From Spizellomyces punctatus DAOM BR117 (Eukaryota; Chytridiomycota; Chytridiomycetes; Spizellomycetales; Spizellomycetaceae): 64,000 nt of DNA. Under the pieces are notes generated by a model. The model saw nothing but the letters and a program-made list of their open reading frames with translations, was not told where the DNA came from and made no database searches. Of this stretch, positions 9,044-21,377 are shown one piece after another (position 1 is the stretch's first letter; every line of letters starts with the position of its first letter). Location: NCBI RefSeq assembly GCF_000182565.1, contig NW_015971539.1, positions 925,219-989,218 on the forward strand, in the 5' to 3' direction. The position numbers were made by a program, and so were the translations under genes.

Positions 9044-12000
9044 ATGCTGCAGTTGAGGGTCCAGGATCAAATGGATCTCGACCCTTTTCCCCGACGCCCT
9101 GGTTTCGGGAGTGCGGGGCGCCAACTTCAAGTCCGGACCAACTTCTTTCCCGTTCTCTCTCTTCCCGGTCAAAATATCCATCACTACGATGTGCAGATCC
9201 AGCCTGACGCCAATCCTCGAATAAATCGGAGATTATACGCACTCTGGGAAGACCTCAATCGAAATGGAATATTAAAGAATACAAAACCCGTATTTGACGG
9301 AAGGAAAAACATTTTCTCTCCTCGCTGCCTTCCGCTGAAAGATGATCAAGCGAACTTCACACTGGAACTTCCGGAGGAGGATGAGGATATCAGATCCAGA
9401 AAGTACGTGTTATTCCAAAATTATCTAGTGGGTGTATTGGAATGTGGCTGTAGCTGTGATTGTAGCCTAAGGGCTGTGCAGGAGTTTACTCCCTCTTTGA
9501 GAGGTAACCAGTCTTGGATAGATCGCTAATCTTGTCTCTTAGGTTTCAACGGGGACCTAGAAAATTTAGAATTTCCATTTGTAAAGTGGGCGAGATCAAC
9601 ATGCACAGACTACATCTTTTCCTCGAAGGAAAGTCTCATGAAGCACCACATGATGCAGTAATGGCACTCGACATCCTTTTGCGGCACCGACCATCTATGC
9701 TGTATACAACAGTCGGGAGGTGTTTCTACACACCGGAAGGTTCTGCGTCAATAGCTAATGGCGCAGAATTGTGGCAAGGATTTCATCAATCGATCAGGCC
9801 CTCGCAGCATAAGATGCTTTTGAATCTGGATGTTTCAGCAACCGCATTTCTTGAAGCAGGTAATCAAGGAGCATTTCTGTCCTCCATGAAGTAGGCCGTT
9901 TCTCACTGAGCTCCGTTCTATTAGGTCCCGTAGTCGATGTGGTTGCGCGAATTTTGGGCAGGGGACGCGCCGAGGATATTCGACAGCCATTCAACGAACG
10001 TGATAGATATAGAGTGGAGAAGACCCTCAAAAATATTAAAGTCGTTACTACACATCGCGGTAATAGCAAACGGCGGTGGAAAATAGCCAAAATTACCACG
10101 ACACCAACGAGTCGAACGCTATTCCCTATCAAGGAGGATGGAGGACGAGAAGAGAGTGTATCAAACTACTTCAAGGAACGCTACGGAGTTATTTTACAAT
10201 ATGAGCACTTTCCTTGCCTGGTAGTTGGTGATCCAGCAAAACATGTGTACCTTCCCATGGAAGTTTGTCGCGTAGTACCTGGCCAACGCGTCTTGAGAAA
10301 ACTAAATGAGAAGCAAACGGTGCGGTAACTGACGCAGATAGTCATAGTTGCATGAATAAGGCTGAACGGGAGCTTTTTTTGCAGGCTGATATGATTAGGT
10401 TCACCTGTCAACCGCCACACGTGCGCTCAAACAAAGTATCCAACGGTTTCAACCTGCTGCTTACTCACGACAACGAATACCTTCAAGACTTCAATGTAAA
10501 AATAGGTCGCGAGATGGCTACCGTCAATGCCCGTGTCCTGCCAACACCGATTCTTTCCTATCATCCAACCTCGCGTGAGTCGAGCATTGCTCCCCGTGAA
10601 GGTTCCTGGAATCTCCGAGACAAAAAGGTTGCTCAAGGAGCTGTTTTGAACTCTTGGGCGGTAGTTGTCTTTGGATCCGAGCGAGAAGTTGCAGTGTACA
10701 ATGTTCAAAAGTTCCTGCGCGAGCTCATCTCTACCTGCCGTGATACTGGAGTAGATATTCGGCAATTGCAACCCCCAATACGACATGCCAATCCGCTAGG
10801 CAATATCGAAGCCATTTTGAAGGCAGCTTTCATGGATGCTGGTAATGCTTCTAATCACAAGCCACAACTAATTCTCGTGATTTTACCAAACACTGGGGTA
10901 CCGCTCTATGCGGAGATTAAGCGAATTGCTGACACGGTAATTGGAATTGCAACTCAGTGCATGCAGGCAAAACGTAAGTTAAACAGTCACCAATGCCGAC
11001 CAGCTCTGATTCATTTAATAATCGCGCTCCCTCACAGATGTTTTTGCGGCCAAAAAGCAATACTGCGCCAACATTTGCTTGAAAATTAACGTTAAACTTG
11101 GGGGTATGAATTGCTTCCTAGGAAGCGCCCAATTACCCTTCGTTGCTGAAAGACCGACGATAATCTTTGGCGCAGATGTAAGAGCAACCTTAAATCAACA
11201 TTTGGCCTTTCCGGGTTGCAGGGTACTAAACAGTTCCGCCCAGGTCACGCATCCGGCACCAGGCGATCATAACAAACCGTCCATAGCGGCGATCGTTGGA
11301 TCAATGGATGCGCAATGTTCACGATATGCAGCAGCTATCCGCGTTCAGAAAGGCCGGCAAGAGATAATAAAAGATCTAGGAGGCGCAGTTGTTGAACTGT
11401 TGAGAACCTTTTATCAATTTTGTGGATCAAAGCCGCAGCGGATACTGTTTTACCGTGATGGGGTATCTGAAGGGCAGTTTGGAGAAGTGGTTCGAGAAGA
11501 GGTCGCAGCTATACGACGAGCATGTGCTACCCTACAGGGCAAGTGAATGGACGTCACATGATGGTATCATAGGAGCTGACATCTGATACGGTTTCCTACT
11601 TTGTAGAGGATTATCGTCCGACTGTTACCTTTGTTATAGTGCAAAAGCGACATCATGCTAGATTCTTCCCTTTGAGGAAAGAGGACGCCGATAAGTCGGG
11701 AAATGTCCTACCGGGCACTGTGGTGGAAACAGGCATTACCCACCCAGCAGAATTTGGTTAGTACATTTGAAAGGAAGTGTGGAACTGGCTCGCGCTGAGA
11801 GTGTTCTACTATTTGTGATTGTGCAGATTTCTACCTCGCTTCCCATCCTGGCCTCCAAGGCACGTCGAAACCCACGCACTATCATGTCCTTCACGACGAA
11901 AATCATTTTACTGCAGACGGTCTGCAGGAACTCACCTACCGCCTATGCTATCTCTACTGCCGTGCAACGCGCGCAGTATCCGTCTGTCCACCAGCGTATT

Positions 12001-12173
12001 ATGCGCACTTGGTGGCAGCCAGAGCCCGGTTCCATTTCATGGGAGATAACTGGTCCGATATTGCAAGTGAGCGGAGTCATATGCCGGGCGGGCCTATCAT
12101 GTCCTTGGAGGCATTGACGGCGAATTACGGATTGGTGAAACCTGATCTGGCGAAAGTCATGTATTACATGTGA
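9044..12173 (+). CDS. AGO: Argonaute (Ago-clade, slicer residues present)
   Basis: Eight exons join in frame to about 863 aa: 9044-9402, 9543-9859, 9925-10319, 10385-10973, 11038-11177, 11244-11538, 11607-11756 and 11827-12173. The order is N domain ([20 protein letters not shown]), linker, PAZ ([20 protein letters not shown]), MID ([14 protein letters not shown]) and PIWI. All four slicer residues are visible: Asp in GAD-VTHP, split by the 11178-11243 intron; Glu in GRQEII; Asp in [13 protein letters not shown]; and His in [15 protein letters not shown]. Ago proteins bind small RNAs and cut or silence complementary transcripts. The intron after 11538 has a GC donor (GCAAGT), and the join G-AG restores the conserved EDYRPTVTF segment. 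The C-terminus ends MYYM, as is typical of Ago proteins (MYFA/MYYV). The ATG at 9070 is an alternative start. Confidence 0.95.
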
Positions 12174-12744
12174 TTGCCTTACTGTGAAAATACCTTTTTT
12201 TCAGCATTCTAATGCGCAGAATGAAGGGGACGATACAGGAAAATCTTTCATGTCTGAGAGACTAAGTCTGTAATGGTCTGTAACGTTAAGTATTTAAAAT
12301 AATTCCGGGCGTACGTGGCGTATAAAACACCAAATATATGGTCGTGAGATGCATTTGATGGCCGAGAGCCGGCATGTTGATAAGTGTAGAGCTCCGTTTA
12401 GTTCATCTAGTCGATCTGAGCTTTAATTAGTTTAATGGCATGGCAAACAGCATGCTTAACCGGCACTGTAGAATGGCGCACCCACGGCTCACCATTTTCA
12501 GGTGATAATGAGTAACTCAACGTTAATCTCAGATGTCGAAGCCATTGCCTGTTACTAGTAACACATATCAAGAAGTGTAGAGGCGAAAGATTGCCAATCT
12601 ACCTCTACCAACGCTGGCTGGCGATGATTGTCGCACCTTCCAAGTCACAATGGAGATTTCATTACAAGAGTAATTTCAATTTCAATTTCCATCCGTATGT
12701 ACAATTTCCACATGCAAAGATACCACTACGATCGCTATGTCGTC
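12174..12744. other. Convergent intergenic region
   Basis: This 571-nt gap holds the 3' ends of Argonaute (plus) and the poly(A)-polymerase-like gene (minus). It is AT-richer than the flanking coding sequence. No gene, repeat or structured RNA was recognised. Confidence 0.5.
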
Positions 12745-15065
12745 CTACCAGTAACGAGGACTCCGCGATCGTGAATGCCGTCGAGTGGTGCGGGACTGGG
12801 AGTGCCTGCCACGACTGCCGACCCTGTTTCTATCTTCAGTCTCGTCTTCCCGTCTGCTTTGTTTTGTCCGAACTGGAGATACCGACCTCCGCCCTCGGGG
12901 AACTTCGTCAATCGCACCTTCTTCGCTTTCACTTTCGCTGCTGATTCTTAAAGATGCTGTAGACGGACCAGACCCCGCAGAGGATGGGGACGATAATAAA
13001 GAAATGCATTCGATCGTTTTATTGGTTTGCCGAGGTCTTTCAAACTCTGTTGAAGTCTTTCGATCCGTCCGGAAAGAGGTGGCACCAAGGACATTTACGA
13101 GCTGGGGTGCGCTCGTATTTTTGACGTATGGCAAATTAAAAGTTTCTCGGGGTAGGTTGTTAGTTTGATAATAGTTGTCTATGTATGCTTTTAAAGTCGG
13201 CAGCTGTGGCGGTTCCATTCGCTGCGGCCTTTTATCATCCATATCTTCGATCACAATTGGCGAAAGCTGCGCGGTTCCACAATCTGCGTTGGAAGTTACG
13301 CCGATCGCTTCGGGCAATGCGTGAGGTGCGCCATCTTCCACGACCCGACTATCAGGCAGCGTGGTTTTGGTGGAAGACTTCGTAGCAGCCGTCTGCGTCA
13401 TGATGGGAGAGGGACTAGAAGTGTCAATATCCATATCTTCTTCCGCCGAAATTGGCGATGTTTCAGTAGGGCGGATAGTTTGGCTTCCTATCGGTCGCAC
13501 ATCGACCTTCACGGACAGCTCCGACTTTCTAGCGTTGGATGGTTGTGGATTCTTCCTGGTCGGCTGGCGTTGCGAGCTTGTGCTCTGTTCGGAGTCGCTG
13601 ATTGGGTCAATCATAGTTGCGGGTTGAGTGACCATACCGGAAAATGTGACCGCAGTCGGATGCTGCGCAGGTGAGTGAATTGATGAAGGCACATCTACAG
13701 CCATCGAATCTAGTGACACTCCAATCTCGTCATTCAGCTGAAAGGTTTGTTGACATAATTTAGTCGTTTTGCATGAGATAATAGTTCAGTACCTTGTCCT
13801 CTTACATAGTCATTCCATTCAGCGCAAAACCTATCCCTCTGGTGTCGTACCATATCGTCGTCACCACGCACAATGCCATCCAACATGTCTCCCGTTCCGA
13901 GATCGCAAAACACCCCACCCTGATACCGGAGCTTTAAGACTCCAGAGCTGTCCTGGCATTGTCCTCTAATTTCCGAGAACTTGAATGCACGAGATGTCAT
14001 GTCGTTCAGATAATCGCTGGGATCGATGACTTGAAAATTAGAAATTGACTGCCCTTCAGGGTTTCCGTTCCATTTGTCTATCGCACGCGCTTTTTTCATA
14101 CAGACGCCTTCTTCCACCTGACAACAGATAGCGTGGAGATCCGGAGTGAAATCGAACCCAAAGAATTGAAAATATTGCACGAAAAGCCTGGCCAGCGGCG
14201 ACGTGTCGCGCGTCAATTTCTCGAAACGTAATACCAATGCAAGAACCATATTGACCACCGCGAAACCGCTGACACCCCCGCTGTCAGTTTTAGAAAACCC
14301 ACGAATGTGGAACCACTGCTTCACCACCAAAGTTAGCGGATACAAATGAGGCTGAAGGTCAAGCATGGCACGCTGCATGGCGTCTGCTGCCTTGAGGGCC
14401 GAGGGACAGTTCAGATACAGGAAGACTTTAAGACTGCCCATCCTTGTGCAGAATTGAATGTACCGAGTAACAGAGCCGTGTCGGTTAATTTTCAATGTCG
14501 AAAGATTGGCAACCTTTTGTATCAGTGGAGACACTAGGAGAGCGTCATGCAGATCTCCTAGTAAGTTCTCATTCTGCTCCAATTCTAAATCAAATTCGAT
14601 CATAATATCGAGGCCGCTCGTTGGAAGGCATCCTCCGTAGCGAGAGGACCCAATCAGATGCGCTTTCGCAGCGCCGGGTCTCAATTGCTTCGCTTTGCAA
14701 TAGTCTTTCAGAAACGTGCGTAGCTGGCGAACGACCCAACCACGCAGCGCCCTTTCCTGAGGACGGAGATTCAGCTGTGCGGCAAGCAGAATTATCTCAT
14801 TATTTAGCTTTGCAAAAAGGTCCGATGGTCTGCTATCGAATTTTGGCGGTAAAGTATGGAGAAGGGGCAAACCAGGCAGCTCCGGTAAGTCTTCATTTGC
14901 AAGATCAGAATGTTCACCCCCATTTGCAGTCGATTCAATGACTGGTCGATAGCTCTTGTCCAAAAGCGAATTAGGAGATTTGAGCCATTCCCGCCCCAAT
15001 TTTTCCAAACTACGGTTGGCCCACTGGGTCAAGGGATCCACGGTGGGCATTGCCACGGACAGCAT
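12745..15065 (-). CDS. TRF4/Cid1-like nucleotidyltransferase, apparently inactive, with RS-rich tail
   Basis: Two exons join in phase: 15065-13806 (ends WNDY, donor GTAAGA) and 13737-12745 (begins LNDEIGVSL). The protein is about 750 aa. Residues about 90-330 match the non-canonical poly(A) polymerase core: IGSSRYGGCLPTSG, a central PHLYPLTLVVKQWFHIRGF helix, then GGVSGFAVVNMVLALVLRF and a PAP-associated region with SNFQVIDPSDYLNDMTSRAF. The catalytic triad looks lost. After the GS motif the strand reads LDIMIEF instead of the usual D-x-D, and the later strand carrying the third acid reads LKVFLYL instead of 'h-D-h-S'. The C-terminal 300 residues are disordered, Ser/Thr/Pro-rich, and end in an RS-like stretch (SRTTRRHSRSRSPRYW), suggesting a nuclear RNA-processing role. 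It is divergent from the next gene, with 98 nt between start codons. Confidence 0.75.
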
Positions 15066-15163
15066 TGCCGGACCGCCCTATATCACAGCAAGGAAAAGAA
15101 GGTAAGTGTTAGTCAAACCTATCTAGTCTCATTGTAATGGAGCGGCTACTCACCCTTTGATCG

Positions 15164-16284
15164 ATGCGGAAGAGTGGGAAAGGTCAAAGTGGTAGCTTTG
15201 CTGCGCGCAAGTTCACGTGGTTCCAACCAGTGCAGTGGTTCGTTTCCTGGACGAGTCTTGGAGGGCCTGCCCAAACCCGCGTTTGCATCAGATTAGCACC
15301 AGACGGTGGACCCGCGCAGAGATCCCAGACTGGAGCAACGAGCTTCGTTCCAACCACAAGAGCCTCATCAGCAAACTTTGCAACAAGCATTGCTGGGAAT
15401 CCCTCCTGGCGTGCAGCAGCTAATAGCACAACATCCAGAGCTCCTGCAACAAATCGTTTCCCTCGCTTCTCCAGCAGAGGTGACGCACCTCCTTACACTG
15501 CTAGGTTTAGTTCCAGGCGCACCAGAGCAAGCTTTTACCCCCACCCTGCAGCCGACAGGCTATCTTGCGCCTGTCCAACAGCAGCAGCAGCACAGTAATA
15601 TATGGGCAAGTTCGGTCCAGTCAAACCACCCTCCCCAGTCACAAAAGTCGTTGTCTGTAGCGCCCACTCCACCAAACAACATACAGCACCAAACACCCTC
15701 TTTAACAGAGCAAAAAACTGACGTTGGACACTTTTCGCATGACAGGTGAGACTGGGACGAGCAGTCTGCGAGCGCCTCAGTGCCTACAATGACCGCTTAC
15801 TCTATGTCAATAGCTCCCAAGCAATACCCCGTAGTAATATGGGGACACTTCATACAATTCCACCGGCTTCTCAGAAGCGCCCAAGATCCCCGCCTTCGTC
15901 TCAAGCCCTGCCGCCAATGTACGAATATCTGGTCCCATGGTCAAAGCTCGTACATCTTATGATTTCCCTCTTAACAGGAATGATCGACACGTCCCACTTG
16001 CGACTCAAAAGAAACATGAACCCCAAGTGCCTAGCGACGGAGATGTGGAGGTATGTCTCATTTTGCTTGTTTTGAAAGAAGAGTCCTCCCTTACCGTTTT
16101 CATCCGGTAACCCTCACTCATGTTTGCTGTATGTTGACTACCAAATTTACCACACCTTTCTTCTTACGGTAAACCTTTTGATATCATTCAGCTTGATATG
16201 AAGTCACCGTGGAGATATTGGAATGTAATTACAGGCACTCGATATCAGAATCGCCTAATCCAGACATACAGGCCAGATGGATAG
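15164..16284 (+). CDS. Gln/Pro-rich protein of unknown function
   Basis: I do not recognise this gene. A plausible model starts at ATG 15164 (MRKSGKGQSGSFAARK), splices into CACCAGACG near 15296, runs to 15745, then uses an exon 15814 to about 15917 and an exon from about 15976. The central segment, with QQALLGIPPGVQQLIAQHPE and HLLTLLGLVPGAPE, looks like a short amphipathic helical module. It is followed by Gln-, Ser- and Pro-rich low-complexity sequence and a basic KRPRSPPSS patch that could be a nuclear localisation signal. The end is uncertain: reading through stops at 16110, whereas splicing at GTATGT gives LDMKSPWRYW and a stop at 16284. The tight divergent spacing with the RS-tailed nucleotidyltransferase may mean co-expression. 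Confidence 0.45.
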
Positions 16285-16442
16285 GAAGTTGAGCGTCCGG
16301 TCATGTGATGTCACGCCAATGCTTGCAACCGGAATGCACATGAAACAAATGTGTAAAATGCAAATTGAACCACTTCTTGATCTTACCCTTCCATGAGAGT
16401 TGAAAGTTGTCTTCGTTTGTTTCCCTACAACGATCTGCTCTC

Positions 16443-17420
16443 ATGATAGCTATAAAAAAACGGTTCAGTAAGGCACAAGCGGTTGCACAGCAGTGGACTG
16501 AGGAAAGGCGTCAGCAGCTCTTGAAAGATCCGGAAATCAAGGAATTACTGGGCGCATTAGAGCTCGAAAGGGCGCAGTCGGTACCCGTTTCTTCGGCGTC
16601 CCCAGAAGATATTGCCAAAGTTACTGGGTTCAATTTTTCCCAGAATGACATGGAAGGATATAGTAATTGGGACTTAGAGGCTCAAAATGTAATTCCTCCA
16701 CTTCAACCGTCAGATGTCTTCACTAGACAGATGGACCGCTTAAACAGATGGTTCAACCCAAAAAGTGAAGCTCTTGCTCGCTCGTTTCTGGATAACTATA
16801 TCTTGGAAGGGTTGGAGCACACGCAACCCAGTGACAGTCCTCTCACATTTTACGGAGAGGTTAGCGTTAGTCAGACGAACCCATCGGTCAAGATGACGCT
16901 GGCAGGAGATATCGACTATGTGTTTGCGTATGGAGATGCAACGAAACCTCAAGTCCAAAATATTGTCCTATTGGCAGAGGCGAAAAGCCGCAGAGTAGCC
17001 ATTGGAGGTTGGATTATGGTTCAATTGCTGGCGTACATGGCGATGGTATATCGAGCGCGCAAAGTCAGCAAAAAGATAAATCCCGGTGTTTTCGGTATTA
17101 TGACGAATGGCCATGCATGGATATTCTGTCGAATTGATAACGACGGAGAGGTGTACCAGTCTCCTAGGTACACGGGAACAGACGTGGTTCTACGAAACCT
17201 TGCTTTTGTTCTTGATGCTTCAAAGATTTCATCCCCGTCGACCACCCCCTTCGGCTCGGAGGAAGATCTCAGCGCAAGCAGCGTTTTTGCTAGTCTTGAG
17301 CACCTTGCAGGGTATACACCGGCCATCAAGTCTGCCGAAGAGGAAGCAGAAAGTCAAGACCCACAAAATTTTGATGTGGTGTTTGAGGGACCAGAGGAGG
17401 ACCGTGAACCTCCATACTAA
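16443..17420 (+). CDS. PD-(D/E)XK nuclease-like protein, intronless
   Basis: This is a single uninterrupted frame of 325 codons in a region where nearly every gene has introns. The first ATG is 16443 (MIAIKKRFSKAQ); the frame extends upstream only through a TTG. The core resembles a restriction-endonuclease fold: an Asp in TLAGDIDYVFAYGD, then a strand IVLLAEAKS giving the E-x-K pair, and then a helix with Gln (GGWIMVQLLAYMAMV) like the QxxxY element of this superfamily. Next come GIMTNGHAWIFCRI and a helical C-terminus with an acidic tail. Similar domains occur in Crinkler-type proteins and in mobile-element-linked nucleases of early fungi and oomycetes, but the LFLAK-type Crinkler header is absent. 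Catalytic activity is plausible from the D...ExK pattern and is inference. Confidence 0.5.
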   Translation: MIAIKKRFSKAQAVAQQWTEERRQQLLKDPEIKELLGALELERAQSVPVSSASPEDIAKVTGFNFSQNDMEGYSNWDLEAQNVIPPLQPSDVFTRQMDRLNRWFNPKSEALARSFLDNYILEGLEHTQPSDSPLTFYGEVSVSQTNPSVKMTLAGDIDYVFAYGDATKPQVQNIVLLAEAKSRRVAIGGWIMVQLLAYMAMVYRARKVSKKINPGVFGIMTNGHAWIFCRIDNDGEVYQSPRYTGTDVVLRNLAFVLDASKISSPSTTPFGSEEDLSASSVFASLEHLAGYTPAIKSAEEEAESQDPQNFDVVFEGPEEDREPPY

Positions 17421-17709
17421 AGAACGTACAGCACTATCTTAATTTTGCCTATTTCATATTTTATTTGCATCTTTCAATGTATATTTCAAATACAACGGCT
17501 CGACGTGAATCGTACTGATGATCGACGTTGAGGGATGTATTCTTACGTAACCGCACAAATATGACTCACCAGGAAGGTGGGCAGCTGTTGGCCTCTCCAC
17601 GCAGCAGCCCAATTTACCATCTGACGGACTTCCACTTATTAATTTCCAGAGTTCATTACTCACATCACGCGTTGACACTGCATCTCAGTATCAAACGAAC
17701 AATCTGACA

Positions 17710-20700
17710 ATGACGTTCCAACTCTCAGCGGTTCTAGTCGGCCACGAATCTGATGTATGCCTCTGTTTTTCTTGCGAGATCTACTCAACGTCCCTTCGTT
17801 ACTAAAGCATCGCATATTTCCGTTAGGTGAAAGCAGTGGTGGCCGCAACGGAGGACTTACTTGCATCTGTATCCCGTGATACATCCACAATTACGTGGCG
17901 ACGAACGGGAGCCAATTCGTTTGAACCGTCGGGCCGCTTCCAGGAACACTCACACTTTGTAAACGCAGTAACATATCTACCACCAAGTGGAGATCATCCA
18001 AATGGTCGGACATCAGTTACGCTTAAGATACGAGATGAAATATGACTTATTGGGTGCTGCGATTCAGGCCTTTTTGCAAGTGCTGGTTCCGACAAAATCA
18101 TTGCAGTGTTTGACCCGACCTTGCCAAAGAATGCACTCTATTCTTTGATTGGACATACTGACAACGTGTGTGCGCTTTCAACTGCACCAAACGGCGATAT
18201 CATCTCTGGATCGTGGGACTTGTGAGTTGATGCACAATGCTGGCTCGATACAGCGTATGCCTGTCCGGCTCATTCAACTTCTGTGGTGATCAGTACTGCC
18301 AAAGTGTGGAGGAACTGGGAATGTATTTTTACGGTCAAACATAATCAGTCAGTCTGGGCAGTTCTTGGACTGGAGGATGGGGGATTTTTAACTGGTACGG
18401 TATTTCTACGAATTCGGGCACCTCATCTCACCATCTAATACGGTGATCGTTAAAGGATCCGCCGATAAGACTATTAAGCTATGGCGTGATGGGAAGTGTG
18501 TGCACACATACTTGGGTCATACCGATGCCGTCAGGGGCTTGGCTCCTCTATCTGATCGGAGATTTGTGTCCTGTTCAAATGACGGGTGAGTTACACAGTT
18601 GTTCTATTTAATGGCGTCACGTATATTCATGCTATTTACGCTTGATTAGAACACTGCGAATTTGGTCTCTAGATGGAGAATGTCTGCAAGAGTTGACAGG
18701 ACACACCTCCTTTGTATATACTGTTGCCATTTTGCCCTCGGGAGAAATCGTGTCAGGTGGTGAAGATCGCTCAATCCGAATCTGGAAAGGTCTGCTCTAG
18801 CTTGTCTTATCCCGTGTTCTATGGCGTGATATTTATAAGATGGACCGAAAAAGGAGGCGAATGTGTGCAAACTATCATCCACCCATGTCCGTCGGTTTGG
18901 AGCGTTGCCTCTCTTGCCAACGGTGATATTATCACCGGCGCAAGTGATGCGGTGGTCCGCGTCTTTACCAAGTCCAATGATCGCTTGGCCCCTCCAGAAG
19001 TCCTCAAGGTATTCCGGATACAATGCCTGGTGAATTTCTATGGAAATCACTAACGTCTGCTGAAGGCTTTCGATGACTCCGTAGCGAGCCAAGCCATACC
19101 ATCGAATCAGATCGGCGATGTCGACAAGTCAAAGCTGCCTGGTCCTGATGTTTTGGATCGACCAGGTATTCTTGACGTTGATTGGGGTGCCTCCTGTATT
19201 TTCTTGTTTTGATATCCTATCGTAGGGAACAAGGACCAGCAAGTTATCATGGTCAATATGGGTAATTCGGTCGAAGCGCATCAAGTAAGCTTCCCCAGAG
19301 TTTCATATCATGCTCCAAGAGTGCTAAGTAGCGTCAACAGTGGAGTCAAGCGGACCACAAATGGCATAAAGTTGGTGAGGTCGTGGATGCTATAGGATCT
19401 GGTCGCAAAACACAATTTGAGGGAAGAGATTACGACTACGTTTTCGATGTTGATATTGGAGAAGGGATGCCACCTCTCAAGTTGCCATATAACGCATCAC
19501 GTATGTTGATGTGCCATTAAGATTAAGCTCGTCGTCTAATGAGTCCTTACAACATAACCTGCTTATGTAGAGAATCCATACGAGGCCGCACAAGAGTTTA
19601 TATGGAAACATGAGCTTCCGCAAGATTACTTGGACCAAATTGCAAATTTCATTCTTCAGAATGCAAAGGACGCGACGCTGGGCGCTAGCTCGTCGTCATA
19701 TCAAGATCCCTTTACTGGTATGACAGGGATTTCTTCATCAATAGTCCGCGTCCTCATCTGGTGGTTTTTCGCAGGTGGTAATAGATACGTGCCCGGTGGA
19801 TCCAGGGTAGGTCTTCCCTGTGGGATCAAAATCCCCACCGTTAGCTGATTTTGGATATTTATGGTATAGGGCCCAGCCTCCGAAGGAAGCGCATATCAGT
19901 CAGCCGGTGTTCAGCTGAACCGAGCACCCCAATCGAGTTCATACATTCCGCACGTAAGACTACCACTTCTCATATGAAGCCACCAATCCCTTACCTTGGC
20001 TATCTCAATTACTAGCTTGAATATACGTTATTTAAAGCCGCGAACCTCACAGCCATCCTTGCCAAATTGGTACAGCTGAATGCAGATCTGGAAAAGAGCA
20101 TGGTATGCAGCTTTGTCTGAAATGACCAGTCAGCGAAAGCTAAGTCGCATACGCTATTCTCATAGGATTATGGCACCGCTGCTCTGAAACCAGAGGAAGA
20201 AAAGGACCTGGAGCAAGTGATCAAGTCGCTTGAGACACCCTCTAAGTCCCAGCAGGCCTTTAAGCCGCACCACCTTGCAATCTTGCAGAAGGCTGCTCTC
20301 CAATGGCCACCACAGCAACGATTTCCCGGTAAGCGGGACGTTTTACAGAATTGGAAGGACATGTTTAGGCATATATTGACATCAACTCCATCAGCCATTG
20401 ATATTCTCCGTCTAGTGGTGCTACACTCATCATTGCCGGTCACTTCAGGAAGTCTGGCACGCCTACTCGACCAACTGGCTGGCTTCTCGACGCTCAAACA
20501 GGATGCGTTGAGCAAAGTAGAAGAAACAAATATTATGCTTGCATTGCGCTTTTTGGCAAATGCGTTTGCCACCAAAGAGGGTCAGGCATCAGCATACAAT
20601 GAGCGACAGCAGGTAACATTTGTGAGATACTCAGATCATCGTCCACATGGGAGCTTATAATGATTGCTATGTTAGATTGTGGATCTTGTTAAAGACTGCT

Positions 20701-21222
20701 GGCGGGGAACACAGAACAAAAACCTGAGGGTAGCCCTCGCGACTGTTTTCCTGAAGTGGGTACACTCCGAGTTTGGAGGCGGACTATTCGACGGATGTGT
20801 ATTGACTAATATCTTCTATAGTTATGCTGTGTTGTTGAATGAACGGCCCGACGACGCTCTGCGTGTAGACCTACTCAAAACGGTGATTGAGGTACGTATT
20901 GGCTAAGTGGAATGGACCGCGTGGCGTATAGTAAACACCAGTCTGGAATGGAATAGTTTCTCCGGACCGAAACGGATGCTGAGACAGAGTTCCGAGCCAT
21001 GGTCGCGCTTGGAACATTGGTAAGCAAACAGCGCACCAAACAATACACCTCAATAGCTCACTCTCCCATTAAATTCCACAGGTTCACGACAACGCGGACG
21101 CCAAGGAGGCTGCTAATCTCATGAATGCTGCGTCGACTGTGAAACGTGCCCGTCGAACTACCGGTGATTCCGAGGTGAAGCTGCAGCAAATTGAAAAAGA
21201 TCTGATAGCACTGCTTAGATGA
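17710..21222 (+). CDS. DOA1: PLAA/DOA1 (Ufd3): WD40-PFU-PUL ubiquitin-binding protein
   Basis: The gene starts at ATG 17710 (MTFQLSAVLVGHESD) and is cut by many short introns. The N-terminal half carries about seven WD repeats with typical endings (TAKVWRNW, TIKLWRDG, TLRIWSLDG, SIRIWK). The PFU ubiquitin-binding domain follows (GRDYDYVFDVDIGEG... NPYEAAQEFIWKHELPQDYLDQIANFI). A linker with YVPGGSR and a C-terminal PUL domain from about LFKAANLTAILAKL to the end (KLQQIEKDLIALLR) complete the family order. DOA1/PLAA binds ubiquitin and, via PUL, the C-terminus of Cdc48/p97, and supports ubiquitin homeostasis, ER and mitochondrial protein degradation and endosomal sorting. It ends 155 nt from the convergent STI1 gene. 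Confidence 0.93.
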
Positions 21223-21377
21223 GTGGTTTTCGGGGCCTGTAATGGACTACTGACAGCATAGCTGCAATGTGACAATATATGCAAATACATTAAAACATTC
21301 TGCAACAACCGTAAGAACAATTCAAGTACAGAAACAGTCGGGTTTATCTAGGATTGCGTGCTGGTTGCACCGCTCTT

